Assembly: GCA_013399875.1 (NCBI GenBank)
Contig: VXAZ01006886.1
Span: 1,004,107-1,068,106, forward strand
DNA: 64,000 nucleotides
Origin: Gymnorhina tibicen
Lineage: Eukaryota; Chordata; Aves; Passeriformes; Artamidae
Direction of reading: 5' to 3'
Under the pieces are notes generated by a model. The model did not search any database and was not told the origin of the DNA. It was given only the letters and a program-made list of their open reading frames with translations. Positions 23,480 through 37,504 of the stretch are shown here, piece by piece. The translations under genes and the position numbers were made by a program. How positions within the stretch are numbered: position 1 is the first letter of the stretch; each line of letters begins with the position of its first letter.

Positions 23480-26400
23480 CTATGATTATAAATATTTGAT
23501 CAGTATATCACAGACTGTTAACCTGAATTATGAACTTTTCAAACATGAATTGAATTATTCACAGTCCTCCCGTTTGATATATGGAAGGTAGATGCATTTT
23601 GAGATTCTGAATACGGAGTGTTTGTCTTTTGTCCTCTTTCGAATGGAATTTCTCTACTCACACACAGCCCAAGAAAAGACTCGGCCACAGCTGACCTGAG
23701 ATCAGCCCCCTGAAGTTTATCAGAAATTATTCTGAAAATGACACATCTTAATTTATCTTCCAAGAACTCTTACAGTTCAGCTGTATCAGAACTATAGTTT
23801 TATTCTTTTATTATTGGAAGGTTGACATATTTCAAAGAAATCACTCCGAACAAAGGCTATGAACACTTTCTGGTAGCAGGCATGTATAATTCAAGAATAA
23901 AAGACTTGCCACCTATGCAAGATAGGCCACTAGGAGAACTAGATTGTTTTCCCACTCTGTGTATGAAAGAGTTCTAACATCTTGCCCTTTTTTTCCTATT
24001 ATTTTAATATGAACTTGTTTTACACTATATAAAATACAAAAGGTTATTTTAGGCACTGTAGAAAATAAATTTATTTACTTGCAATGAATGGGATGGAAAA
24101 AAGCTGAAAGTAAGCTCTAAGTGCATGAAAAGGTCGCTAACACCATGCATAAAATGCAGACTTTAATTCTGAAAATGGGCCTGCATAAATGCCCTCCTCA
24201 GGTCTATGGGAGCAACAGCTCAGAGCAGGACTGGAACCTCATTTAGAAGATAACAGGAAATACTGACCCAAACAAGGTTGGGTTGAGAAATCTTTAGAAA
24301 AATACAGCCTTGAAAATAATCCAAGACATCCTTATACACAGTCTTCAGTGATGTGATGATACAGGGGGCTCTGCAGTGATCAGATCTGTATAAATCACAA
24401 GTCACCTTAAATCAATGTAGAAATTGCAAACTGACAGAATTTAATGGCTAGAGTGGTATTTTGTTTCACCATTGTATTAATCCAGCACCTCATTACTAGG
24501 GCTTTTTTCCTTACTCATTCAAGCTCAGCATTTTTGATTACAGGTTTGAGTCAGGACTTCAATAGAAATACAGAACATCTACCACACCCCACAAAATACA
24601 CATATATTCTTTATATTGCCATTGCACTGACCAATAGTGGTTCAGTAGTGAAGCTGAAGATACAATGCTAATTAATTAAGAGTCTAGATTTTACTTCGTC
24701 CCCTGTTTCCTTTATGGCCTTCGTAATTTCATGATGTCTCACAGGTCTGTTTTCCTAAGCAAGTCCACTCTCTATTAGGAATCTACTCTAAAAGATGGTT
24801 TAAGAATTCACAGAAGCATAGGAGAAAAGTAATTAGCCTGAATTCTGGGTGTAAAGACACGGCTAGAATGTGTTAGACAGAGCTGTGCTGTAAGCAGCCT
24901 ATGGCTTCCAGCTGCAAAGCAGTCTGCTCAAACTGACCATTTATGAAAACATCTCCTAATTTATTAACCTTCTGATAGAGTTTCTAACAGAAAGCTCAGC
25001 ATAAAGTTTAGAAGAAGATCACTTCAGAAGCCCTGGATGGAAATAGGCTCTGATGAAGTAATTTTCAATGTAGTTTATTCTGTTATGTTTATTTGACTAG
25101 ACAACTAACATTTTATTAGATGTATGCCTCCTCTTTTTCCCTTGTTTCCTTTATTTCCTCTTCACATTCATTTTTTTTGCCTCTGACACCCACTAGGAGT
25201 ATTTAATGGTGAGAATAAGACAAGCAACTTTGAACCTGAAAACCCTTCAATCATTTCACCACTCCTTAACTTGTACAGGTTAATTGATTTTTCCTCCTAA
25301 CACAGTGCTGATGCCAGGTCTACATTTCCTCACTTTCAATCTCCTGCTACACCTAACAGTGTTCTCCTATTCTTTTTTGCCTGTAAGAATTTCCTACATA
25401 AAATGTTTGAGGATGGAAGAGAACCTGTCTTTCTAACTCTCCCTTCAATTTCAGGACAGGTTGGTTTACAGTACTTCAGTGCTTCTTTATATAAAATGTA
25501 CTGAACCAAGAAAGAAAATTATATTATGTGACTTTGGGGTTACTGGAAAACTATATTAAAAGGGAACACAATTGCTTCTAAATGATGTTCACATAAACAT
25601 ATACATACAAATGCAAACATATATAAAATAATCTAGAATTAACCATTTATAACACCTTCACTTTAGGGAAAATACTATGTTACTATACTGTAATACTATT
25701 ATTGTTACATTAGAGGCAATAACTACTGTCTTTCAGACCAAGAAGGAAGGTAAAGAAAGAAGGCAGAAGATAGATTATTACATATCTGGATTTGAATTTT
25801 TTGGTATTGTTTTTTGCTTTGTAAAGGAAATGCTAGAGCACCAAGATTTCTCGAGCTGGAATTAAAATGGTTTGCAACCTCACCCTTCATGGCTTGAAAA
25901 ACAATATTTTTATGAGACTTTAGACTGGGTAGCTGCATCAGCTTGCCATCTGCCTTCCCCTGTTTAGCCCTACTTCTTTCTCCCTATTAAAATTAGGGGG
26001 GTTTTTTTAAAGTGACACAAAGAGAACTTTCATTTGATTGAAGACTTCCTGTTGTCATTAAAGAGTGGCAGTGTATTATCTGAAAGAATTTCTGAAAATG
26101 TAATGCTATTCTGTCATAAACCACCAGCAGGAATCTATCACTCACAAAGTTGTAAAGTTTACTCTGAAGAGTTTGAATCTGTTAATTGACACACAGAATT
26201 AATATTAGAAAGAGGAAATCAGGCACTACTTAAAATCTTCATGTCACTGAATGATGGCATTGAGTTGGGAATCATGAAGTTTTGGGAAAGGGAAGGCAGT
26301 GTGACCTGTCTCCTTCAAAACCAGAGAACTTTGCATAGAATTGTAAGTGTTAAAAAAGCATAATAACTATTTATATTTAAATAGACACTTTTCTAATAGA

Positions 26401-29385
26401 ACTCTTCATATGTTGTGTACATATATACCATACAGATTTTTATACCCAGAGGTAATATATAGAATTTGTTTCAGGCATAAAGAAGTTGAAAGGCCTTATA
26501 TAAGATAAATCTCACTTTATGCTTACTGGCAAAACAGCATGACATCAAGATTTGGCATGGAAAAAGAATTTCAATGACCATCTGAGGTTTACTGCATATT
26601 GATCAACAAGGATAGCACTCGTATTGAGGTGAGAAGTGTGAGCCCCTCCTGACTTTTCTGATTTACATTAGATGAGGATACAGTTCATGAAGTGCTTCTT
26701 TCAGTATTTCACCTTGCTAAACAAAAGCTATTTAAAAACCCCGACAGGTAGCTCAGATATTTTTGCTTGAGAATGATCTCCCTGACACTCTAAAAGCACA
26801 CACATCCAAAGGTAAAATTTATACATGGCTGGAATGAAGCAAAGAGTTTACAAGTAGAAAATAGAACCACAAATCTTTCTATACTTTCATGTAATCCTTC
26901 ACCAGCATCAACCCACAAATCGTACATTAAACCTAAAGTCAGTCTTTCAGCTTTACAGGGACCCTGTGCTGGATGCACATAAGGATTATTTGGTTTAAGT
27001 GCTCGGGTACAAGAGGAAAACTCAAGAAGCAAGAACCCTGAAGGGTCCCTTCAGGAGCCAGAGAGGAAAAAATTAGTGCATGAAAGTCCCCTTGCTGTGT
27101 TTCCTGATGATGTTGTCAACAGTGTCCTCCATTAACAGAAGCATGACAGCAAAGCCCTAAAGCCTTGAGCCTTGTGAACCCAGCCTCAAACCAGAGCAGT
27201 AGAATGAATCCAGGTCCCTAATATCACATACCTCATATGCGATACCCACCCATTTTTAAGATTACACTCAAACCAGGATTTTTCTATCAATATTATACAA
27301 AGAGTTTATTGTTCTGTTTCTAAGAGGAACATGAGATTGTCCATGCTATGGCACATGATGGGGTCCATAAAATGTCTCTGTGTTTCTCTAATTTCTGCAG
27401 TCCCATTCTCGAATAGTACACCAGATTTGGGAGTTAAAGGCCTTTGAATGTTACCATATATTTAATTCAATTTCGTTGAATGTTTTTATTTCTGCCATAT
27501 AGGGCATGAATTCATGACACTAACAATAATTATTTATCAGAGTGCTAGAGTAACTCACCAGTTCAGGAATTATGATAACAAAAACCTTGAAGTAGAAGTG
27601 ATAGATCTCTAGTGGACACCACTACAGCAGGAATTAACAAGACCTTTCAAACTTTCAGTTTTCAGAGAGCTCTGGACACTTTCAGTATAGCATATATCTA
27701 TTTTCTATTTCATATTTATATCTCTATTTAAAAGCAGAATATCAACTACATGAAACAATTCTTTTTCTCAAAGATGGGCACAGAAGCCTCAAACACTCTG
27801 TAGTTCAAATACAGTAAATCTTATGGAGCTCTTGCACAACCTAGAAAAACTTCCTAAGGTCCATTTAACACAGAAAAACCCACTATACCATTCATTTTAT
27901 ACAAATGCAGTATTATGAAGCATAATTATTGCAATTTTAATAATTACCTGTAAGAAAGGTAAGGAAAGATCAAGATAATAATTATTTTCTCCCTACATGT
28001 GTTATTTTAATAAAGTTCTTGATTATATAAGGAATCATGAATGATGGCTGAGAAAATAATACAAACAGAATAATCCATCAGGGAAGAAAAAAACCCATTA
28101 AAATCTGTGAAAACTCTTTAAAACCTCACTTTGACAACTCCAAAATGAATGGAATGGTTTTGGCACAAGATGTTGACAAGCTATCTGCCTCAAATTACAG
28201 TTTTACATACTATGATTCTTTAATCCAAAACTTTGAAACAGGACTTGCAGTAGACTGTTCCAAATAAGTTTAAAAAATTTTACAAAGAATAGAATTTATT
28301 ATAATTCAGAAACTGCAGTATTGTTAATTTCTAAAATGCAAATCTTTTGGTACAACCTAGAAATGAAAAAACATGCAGTAAAGCTAATTTGACAATATAT
28401 TTTTCCAAGTTATTTTCCCTTTTTCTCCCCAGCTTTCTCTAAACACAAAACTTCAGAGAATTCTTGATTCTCTCCCCTTTGCTATACACAAAACTATGCA
28501 TTGTAAGTATTTGTCTTGCTCCAAGAAAATTAATATTTTCTCAACCAAGTGCCTCAACAGGTTGAGAAAACTACTGAGTGTCTTCTAATGTACAGGAAAG
28601 TCAGCAAACCTTGGTTATTTCAGACAAGAAGAATGAAATATTATCTCAGCACCCTCTGACCTGACTGAATGCTCTACCAACTAAGTGTGAGTTGAAGAAG
28701 ATGGAGCAGAAGTTTCTCAAACAGAGAAGATACAAAATTCATTTTGGGTCTGTATAAGTCCTTATGGACCTATAACGACAAGTTCAGGTAAATTGGATTC
28801 TTTATTATGTTTTCTTGGCCTTACAAGCTTACATCTAAGAATTTTTTGCCCCAATCAACACGGAACCTGATCATCTGACAGCTTTCAATGTGGTCATCCC
28901 TCCAAAACCTTACTTTCACTCCCAATTTTTTGATGAGGGCTGAAGCACAAATGTAGCAAATAACATGCTCAGCCAAACCTCGAACACAGGTTTCTCAAGC
29001 CATAAACTTTGTCTAGTACTAAACAGATCTGAGAAAAAGGCAGACTTCTCCACCTCAAAATCCAAAATAATAGATAGGCATGCCATTATTCCTGAGTCAG
29101 TGTAAGCTTTCTTTTCTTAACTAAAAAATAATAAATAAATAGAAAATGCACAAGGCATATTCATTCCTCTACTGCAGAGAAGAGTCCAGTTCCTGACATC
29201 AGCACTGAGGAAGCCAACACAAACATATCTGCCATGGTTATCTGTGAAAGCTTGATTCGACCACAGGAATGGGTAGATAATTGCACAAAAAAGGGGAAGA
29301 AGAAAGACAGAACATGTGATTAGAAAAAGAGCAAAATAAAATAGACCCCCCAGCCCCCAAATCCTCCTGTAAATAGTTATTCGTA
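23480..29385. other. AT-rich non-coding sequence
   Basis: About 6 kb without a recognisable gene, transposon or CpG-rich patch. Includes G6T7 at 25996-26008, the reverse-strand form of the A/C junction motif. Confidence 0.55.
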
Positions 29386-29390
29386 TTTAC

Positions 29391-29577
29391 TTGTTTAGGT
29401 GTTGTAGGGTTTTTGCTTGCTTGTTTGTTGCTGTGAAGTTTTTTTTGTTTGTGGGAGAGGGTTTGTATTGTTTTAGTTTGGGTGCTTTTGGGTTTTGTTT
29501 TTTTTTTTTTTTCATTGGGTTGGTTTTTTGTAGTGATTTTTTTTTTTTGAGGGAGGGTGTGTTTGGAATTTTTTTTC
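29391..29577 (-). repeat. G/T-rich low-complexity tract (A/C-rich on the - strand)
   Basis: Nearly all G and T over about 185 bases, with T15 (29498-29512) and T12 (29537-29548) runs. It is the reverse complement of the A/C-rich tracts elsewhere. The 129-codon - strand and 76-codon + strand frames over it are Lys/Asn/Thr- or Phe/Cys-rich composition artefacts. Confidence 0.85.
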
Positions 29578-31588
29578 CAAATCCTTTGGTTAAGTTTTCC
29601 GTACTGATAAATAAAAAATAGCTGCACAGTCAGTTTAACAGACCAGGGTCTGTTAAATCTGAATCAGTTCTGCAGAGCAAGTGAACTGTCTTTTGGTTCC
29701 ATGAGTATGGATCTGAATTTTTTCCACCTTGCGCTTTAAAAATTCAAGTCCAGTAAAATCAAGTGCATGAATTTTTAACTCCCTATCTCAAGCCAAAGCT
29801 CTCTATAGCCCGTGTTCTCTGAACTCTGACCAACATTAAGGTAGAGCCTGTTAAAAAGTAGAAAACACAAATCAGCGTTAACCCAACCCTGACAAATCCT
29901 GTAGTTACAGCACAGCTCTCAGAAAAATGAATATTCTAGAAGTAAATACATTACATAATAAAAATTCACATACCAAATGGTGAAAGATTAATTTAGACCC
30001 CTTAATAAATTCATTCTTCCCCAATTTATGTCAATGATTTGCATATAATAAAATTGTCCTTGAGCAAATATCTGGTAAAGTAATAAACCTGTCAACTGCA
30101 TAAATTGACTGCTTGCTAAGGCTATCTGGCAGTTGGTTCATACAGAGGCAGATGCTCTGCTATGACACAGTAGCTGCAGGAAACATTTGTCTGTTATGTG
30201 ATAAGAGGGGAAAACAGAGTAAAGATTAGCTTGGATTTTACTCAAGCTCAATATTCATCACAGAAGAAAGGAATATGCTCTTTACCCAAATCTGCATATG
30301 TTAAGTCCCTTGAATTAGACTTTTTCAACTCATCTAAAAAGGATAACATTTTTTCCCAAGTATGACAAGAGATTAATAAATGAGTATTTGCAACTGAGCA
30401 TTTATTTTTTTTCAGAATGCTTCATGTTGATCACATTACTTAATGAATAACCAGCAAGTAACAAAGAACAAAAAAGGAATCTACACAGACAATATGTTAT
30501 GCTATAAAAATCTGAATCTAAAATGTTAGTCAGGATAGGCCATTAAATACTCATGTTTTCAGAACACCTGTTTTAAACACCTGATTAAACTGACACATTT
30601 ACCCCAAAACTCATGTTAAAACTGTTGTTGCAAGGTATTCAGCAGTCTTTTCTCTCGGCCAATAGCACATGTATATGAAGGATTTCTTGCTCAGAGGCAA
30701 GCCTTGAAAACAGCACAGCCCCTCCTAGTATTACATGAGACCTGCTTAAGGAAAAAACAGAATACTGGGGAAACACAGGTGTCAATTGCAAACTATTCTT
30801 CTGCCCCTTTCCTTCCCATCCTCTGTGACCACACAGAAACTTGGAAAAGTGTTCATACAAAGATTACAAAGTATGAGCATTTACTGGGTTAAATTATGCA
30901 GGAAAAAATGGTATTAATTTTGATACGTAGTTTCCAGTGATGATATCCCTGAAATAAGCTTCCTATAAATCATGTGGAGTAAAACTAATTTAAAGGAATG
31001 AAAGCAAAAATGCAGTGTTTTTGCAGCATTTGATCAAAAAAGAAGAGAAATAAAATCGTAGGTGTTCCTGCCTTCTCTTCTGTTCCTTTCTCTAAAAAAC
31101 AGAACAAAACAAACCACAAACACACACACAAAATCCCACTCTAACTTTGCCTTTAAGATACTGCTGAAATTCAGACAAAATTCCATAAAGCAGATGGATT
31201 TCTTGCAGTTCAGTAGAGAGCACATTAAGAGAATGGCAGATCTTCACTTTTCAAACTCCTGGGAAGTGAGACTTTTCAAGGAGTTTGAAGTGATAATTGC
31301 CATGCACCATGCCAGCTATTTATATGGCTGTGTCCAGTTGGAAAAGCCAATTTTCAGCATGTCTGCTCCTGATATACTTTGAGAAAATATGCCTCACAAG
31401 CAGAAAAATCAAAGCTGTACGAGAATCTGCTCCTGGTAGAAGTGAGAAGCGGGTGCTTACACATAAGGAGCTGTCAGAGTCAACTGAAAAAAGTCACCTT
31501 ATCAGCAACAAAACGACAGAGTCAAAACTGATCCTGTCCCAGGTCTATTACCAGCCTCGGATTCTCCCAGTAAAAGCTTAAGGCAGAA

Positions 31589-31622
31589 TTTATATATAAA
31601 TATATATCTATATATTTTTTTA
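31589..31622. repeat. TA-rich simple repeat
   Basis: Alternating TATATA with interruptions, ending in a T run; self-complementary. A microsatellite-like tract. Confidence 0.75.
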
Positions 31623-32642
31623 AAAGGGCAAACACAAAACCTAAATCAACAAACTGCACTTTTCAAGAAATAATTATTGCAGAAGAAAGCTGCTAGTTAT
31701 GTATATTGACCTCATGGTTATAACAAGATGTATAATATTTCCTATTACCTGTACTGTATAATATCTGTATTAATGAAAGTTGAACCCAAAGCTATCAGGT
31801 TTGTATATGTTACTATAATTTGTCACTTCCAGCAATAATGAAAAAATTGCTCTCAGTTCTCCAGAGTTTCTCTACTTTGTTGCACATCACTGGAGAGTTT
31901 AAACAGCCAGGTTTCAACACATCTCTGAGAAATAACAAGATTGTTGATATTGTCTTTTCTCTTCTAGTAATTTTTCCCTGAATGGGCAACGTATTCCCAG
32001 CAGCTGTGCTAAAGTTCTTACCCAAGTGACAGAAACCAAGTAACCTGGGGGAAGAACCAAGTACCAAGCTCCAGCACCCCAGGGCACGCATCAGCATTCT
32101 CTCCTCACAGAGCACCAGCTCAGACATTGCCAGGGAACAGGAAATACAAAGGCTCTAGCACAGCCCTGCAGAGGACACTCCCAGCGTCTTTAGGCTTTGT
32201 TCTGAAAACTGAATCTGTCTTTGCATCAGGCTCTATGATCAAACTTCATCAGCACTGGAATAGTGAACTTCTAGTCAACGTTGTACAGGCTGAATACATA
32301 TTTTTTAAGACTTAAAAGCAGTATGGACCTCAAGCTAAGGGTATTTCAGCATATCTTTCCCATCATGCTTATACATCTTTGAGGATCTGGCCTTCATATT
32401 ATGCTTGTGCTAGTTATAGAGACTGGATACCCCATAGGAGACTGGTTACTGCTCCTCAATTCCCTGCCAGACCCGAGAGGCAAATTACAAGTCTGCCTCA
32501 ATCTGCAACAGCTGTCTGCAGTGCCTCTGGAGTCAGGCAGAAAATAGAGACTCCAGAGTCTATTTCAGTTTCCCTGCTTAACCCTTCTGTTTCCCACTAT
32601 CCCCCAAGGGATCCTCATGTCTCAAAAGTCAGCAAAGCAACT

Positions 32643-32683
32643 GGGGTTTTTTGTTTGTTGGGTTTTTATTATTATTAATAATT
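32643..32683 (-). repeat. G/T tract followed by TTA triplets
   Basis: G4T6 (32643-32652), then GTTTGTTGGG and a short (TTA)n run. It is the complement of the A/C junction pattern. Confidence 0.75.
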
Positions 32684-35222
32684 TTCTTCCCACTGCAGAA
32701 TTTATATGTACTCAGCACGTTCTTTCCCTGTGATTCCCGCTCTCCTCAGACACAGTTTCAGGTTGTGATTTTATTCTCTGTGCTGTCAGGGGAAGTGGGG
32801 TGACACCTGAAATTCCTAAAGTATGTTTGAACAAATTGGCACTGCAGTGAGCATAACTTACATAGCAGCAACAAGGACTTAGTTAAATAAAAGGGAACCG
32901 GGGCATTTCAAAAATCTTGCTAATGAAGGTGCACCCGGATATAATTTATCTAATAAAAACAATATATGATCTAGCTGAAAACTGCAGGGCATTTTCTAAG
33001 CAGAATGACAGAAAGTAGTTTCTTATCCCCATCTAGAAGAAGAAAATAAAAAATTTATTCAATTTGTGGAATTACCTAGGTATGTGAAAAATTAGATCCC
33101 AGTCTATTTCCTGAGGTGCCTAAAACCCAACACTGAAAATCCTCCTAACATAATTAAGCAACTCCTCTGTGAGCAAGTCTGCATTTGTGAGCGATTCCCT
33201 GGGTGTTGCAGTAGCTGCAAGTGAGCAGCTTATGCCAGGATTGACTATGGAGTACATATGGGAGGAGAGACTCAAAAGAGATATGAAGAAAATCAGAGGG
33301 ACTGGTGGGAGTGGGGGATGCTTAAGAGTTACACCATTGTGCCTAGGCTATATTCATCTTCATAATAAAGTACTTAGAAAAAAAAGATAATGACTTGGAG
33401 TTCTTGTTTAATAGAAATGTCATACTTTCAGAGATCTGTCTTGATGCTTAAGCTGACAAAATTCCCTCTACCCTCTGGTACTGAGAAATCTCTCTTCCTC
33501 AAAACTTAGGAGTCCCACATATGTTTGCAATCATGTAATAGACAGCCACAAGTGATTAACTGTAAGTGATAAAAAATCCTATTCATCTGTCTGAAAAAAC
33601 CAACAAAGCAAGCACAGGACCATTGAGTCTCCTTTCACAAATCGCCTTATTTAGGTGATGTCATTCCACCTCTGACAATAAGTCAAAATTCAGCATCAGA
33701 TTATGAAGGTATGAAGTAGGAGCTTCTTCATAAAATGCAAAGAATTCTGAATTAGTTTTCTTTCAGAGTCTTCGCCTTTCCTCACTTATATTCTCTCATC
33801 TGGCATAGAATGGTCAGCCACACTGAACAGAGAAATCCTTGTATGTCATATTGCCCTGTGCTCAGAGAACACACTGGGGCAGGGTGAAGGGTCTGGGGAA
33901 GCTCTTCCAGGTGTCTTCCACCTCTCTGATGCTTGGCAGGGGATTTTCCTTCTGCTGGGTTTTAACATTCTCAAGCTCTCTGTCATGGACAGTCTAAGTC
34001 CATAGGTAAGTAATTACAGTGTGTAGAACTAAACTGCTTTTCTTTCAGGAGAGATTTCAGGCTTAGCAACCATTTACTTAATCGTCAATGAATTTAAAGG
34101 GAAGACCTGTTCCTCACAGATTATTCTATGGGTTTGGGGCTCCAAAGGGTCAAGTCCTGATCTTTAAATCCCTGGTCTAGCAGGTCACAATGTCTCCTGA
34201 CTACATTGAAACTACTTATACAAATCAGGTTAAGTGAAGTATTCATAGCAGGTGACAATCCTGACAATATGCTGAAAAATCCAGAGAGGCACCATTATAG
34301 GAATATTTTATACACACAATAATGTTATGTGACCTTTTATCAGAAACCATTCAAATTTTTGGTAGTGAAAGCATACTAAAGTGGGGATGTTCATAGGGCC
34401 TGCAGAATTAGAAGCATAGAGCATGAGTCACTCAGACTTTTAGCAATGATGGTTTCTTTTGCTAAAGGTATGAATTACAATTCCAGCTTCATGCTCAGTG
34501 AAAATTTTGCACTGACTACAGAGGCCCAGTTCATACATTCTCAAAAGGTAATGAAAGGCAAAATGAAACCTTCCTTCCCATCCACAGACCCTGAAGTACA
34601 GCCACCGTATTTGAGGAATGCAGGAAAGAAAGGTGTATGGTTTACAAACTGCGTGTATTCCAGCTCCTTAAAAGGGAAACCTTGTTGCACTGGGCCAGTC
34701 AAAAGGTTTCAGTATCACAAGGTTTGTAACCTTGAAGTGAGAATAAGAATACAGGTTGCTAAACACTCACTGATCTCCTACTGTCTCTTTCATGTGCTTA
34801 GAAACAATGTACTCCAACCTCTGGCATTTCAGCAATGCTTCTTCCCAAGATTTTTGGAGAAAAAAACGAAGTCACACGTACTACCACTGAGATAATAGCA
34901 CTTGGTTTGCTTCCATGTTTCAATTGTTCTCTGAGTCGTGAATACCACTCATCGTATCAAGCAGGTCTCAGAAACCAGAACAGCTTAATCAGACACGAAA
35001 TGGTGCTTCAGTTTTGTGTTATGCTGTCCTATGTAAGAGCTGGTCCTGTACAAGCCCTTACTTGGCCCCATACACAGCCCCCTGGGTTGGACCTTTCCTT
35101 TAAGAGGCCTTAGCCTAGGTAGGAGGTTTGAGCTGAGCATTCCAGCAGCTGCTGGCTGTTTAATGCTTTCAGATTTACCATATAAGAGCAGAGAGAAAAA
35201 AGAAACCTCACCCAGAACAGTG

Positions 35223-35248
35223 ACAACAAAAAACCCAAACCCACCCAC
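35223..35248 (+). repeat. Short A/C-rich tract
   Basis: ACAACAAAAAACCCAAACCC-type sequence, a small member of the A/C tract set. Confidence 0.7.
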
Positions 35249-37059
35249 GATCAGAAAATTCTCAACTTCAAACTTTTTGTAGCCTGGTAGACTGCTGAAA
35301 AAGGCCACTTTGTCCCTGTTGCTGCCCTCCCTCCAGCACCCTCCACTGGTCACTGTGACTGACAGGGCACAGGAGGGTTGGGATGCTCTGTCTGACCCAA
35401 CTCAGCTGTTGCTGTGCTGTGATGGAAACACACAGTGAGTTAGCAAGATTTCAGAGCTGAACAGTAACAAATAAAGCACATGGGAGAGAACCTCAGCTGG
35501 ATGGAAAATGATGCTGCAGTGTTTTACACCGCTCAGGTCTCACTCTCACACATTAGTGGCCTTTAATCAGTTCATCGAAATACTTTAATGTAAAAGTAGG
35601 GTTTGTCAGTAGAAAAGAGCAGCCTTGGGAACAACGACCACTTTTTCCTAATCAATATTTTAGATCTTCTATCAGCTCTCACAGTGAATCAGTATTACAT
35701 GTCTTTGGTTTTATAACCCCTCAAGTAACCTGAGATGCAATTCTTAAAAATGTTGGAATGAAATAAGGATGGAATTGTGCCTACCCACTGCAGTCCAGCA
35801 TCCCCACAGATCTACAGTATGTATTTCTTACTATAGACAGACTAACTTCTAATAACATGGGTAACCACTGTTTTAATGCTTATTCTACTATCTCTATATA
35901 TACATAATGATGTCAGTGGTAAATAATGGTCAAATTGATATTGCGTCAATACATTTCCTCATCTGCTATTTTTAAGGACAGATGAATTAATGGTCGGGGT
36001 GGTTCTGTAAAGGAAATGGGATATCTGGGGAATATATTCTCCCATAACCTCTTTGACTTGGAATTTAATACACAGATGTAAACACACCTGGTTTCTGCTG
36101 GGAATAAAACCATGACCATCTCACAAGGAAGGCACGGGGCCAGGGGCAATAAAGGTCTGCACTGCCTACAATTCAGGCATTGCAAAGTCTGTACTTAAGG
36201 AAGTTGGCTCCAAAGTGAAATCCAAAACCATAAGAGCTTTCTAGGCTTTCTACACATTTGGTAAAGCACCTAAATCTCCCAATGCTGGTGCTGGTTAGAG
36301 CTATCCAGTATGAAATGCTGAGCACAGACATACCTCTGGATTCTAGACCATGATATCAGGACTATTTCACATTTTCCTCCAAGAATTGTCTAATGTAAGA
36401 TACAGAAATCAGTCCTGCTGTCAGGGCTTGCCAGCAAGGACTTGCTGCTTTCACTTGGGTACTTTAAACTCAAAGATGTCCCTGCTGGTTGTTCCCCTTT
36501 TAAATATTGCATTGCTTGTTGCACAGTGACCTAGATTCAACAAGATAGAAGCAGAATTGTTTTGGATGCCAAAAGTGCTTTAAAAGAATGCCCTACTTGG
36601 ACCCAAATAGCTGTTAAGTCTATGTCAGGTCTCTCCCCTGAGACATAACAGTGTGAATTTAAATGTCTCCAGCCTGAGGGCAACAGTGAACTGTACTGTT
36701 CAGCTTCTTGGGCAACCCATTTTAGATACCAGAGGATGCTTAAAGGAAGGTTAATGCTTTTTCTTCAATTTAAAGAAAGACACTACAACTGCTGGGTGAG
36801 ATATATGTTTCTGTCAGTGGCTCTGCTGAGCTCAGAACCTCCTGTTAAATCAGACCTTTCACTAGAGAGAGGGTGGAGTTCAAGAAGGAGACAGATATTT
36901 GGTCTGAGGCAGATTTGGGCATATGAACATCGACATCTGCTAATTTTCATATGAAATGAGGCACACAGGACAGAAGGCACAGGGGAGAGCTCTCTTCTGG
37001 AATGATGCTTGGGCTTCCAGTTTTGGTCTTGGACACCTGAAGCCTGAATAAAAGCCATG

Positions 37060-37500
37060 GTTTAAACACAATGGAAGCGAGTGGAGTGGGGCGTGGTTTG
37101 GTTGTCATTTTCGCCCCTCCTTTTTAATATGCAGTTCTTGCCACATTAATAATCATTAATACTGAAACAAAATTTCCTCCTCTGAAGCTGTTTGCAGGCA
37201 GAGCCCGTTGTCAGTATCTTAGTCAGGAGCTCATCTCTTAGAGTTCTGCTTCTTCATCTCTCTGAATGCTTTGATTAGGGATTTTATTGTTTGAGAAAAA
37301 AATCAGCTGTCAATCTTCCACATCAGCGGCTCTATTTTATGTTCATCATCCATTCTTATTTAACAGCACACGTGATCTTAATAGGTACAAATGCAAGGCC
37401 CTTCACATTTTGAAGATTAGGTGTAGACCTATGCAAACAAAGGAAAAGCCCACAATATATCTACCTACTTCTCAGTCCATCAATAGCTAAGATAGAATAT
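37060..37500. promoter_or_regulatory. Candidate conserved enhancer-like block
   Basis: Non-repetitive, motif-dense sequence. It contains GGGGCG (37088-37093) inverted against CGCCCC (37112-37117), both SP/KLF-type. It also has two ATTAAT cores ten bases apart (37145-37150 and 37155-37160), a perfect CACGTG E-box (37369-37374) and TATGCAAACAAAGG (37430-37443), which overlaps POU-, forkhead- and SOX/TCF-type cores. No coding frame of interest. The call is inference from motif density; conservation is not visible here. Confidence 0.35.
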
Positions 37501-37504
37501 TGCC

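Larger units (their letters stand above)
29600..37055. other. Non-coding sequence without recognised gene
   Basis: About 7.4 kb of mixed composition. The largest open frame (34446-34895, + strand, 149 codons) starts with Met but has no recognisable domain, signal peptide or repeat, and I regard it as chance. The minor repeats are listed separately. Confidence 0.5.

Noticed and set aside
24205..24245. CR1-like AGAGCAGGACTGGAACCTCA
   Set aside because: Only about 20 bases are similar to a CR1 3' segment; neither flank continues the match.
28660..28695. tRNA-like D-arm on the - strand (AGTTGGTAGAGC)
   Set aside because: Only a dozen bases match a tRNA D arm. There is no B-box/T-arm (GGTTCGA-type), anticodon stem or acceptor pairing, so it is neither a tRNA gene nor a callable tRNA-derived SINE.
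29238..29627. 129-codon Lys/Asn/Thr-rich frame on the - strand
   Set aside because: It is the translation of a G/T-rich low-complexity tract.
34446..34895. 149-codon open frame on the + strand
   Set aside because: No domain, signal peptide, repeat or codon pattern supports it. A single frame of this length is expected by chance in 64 kb.
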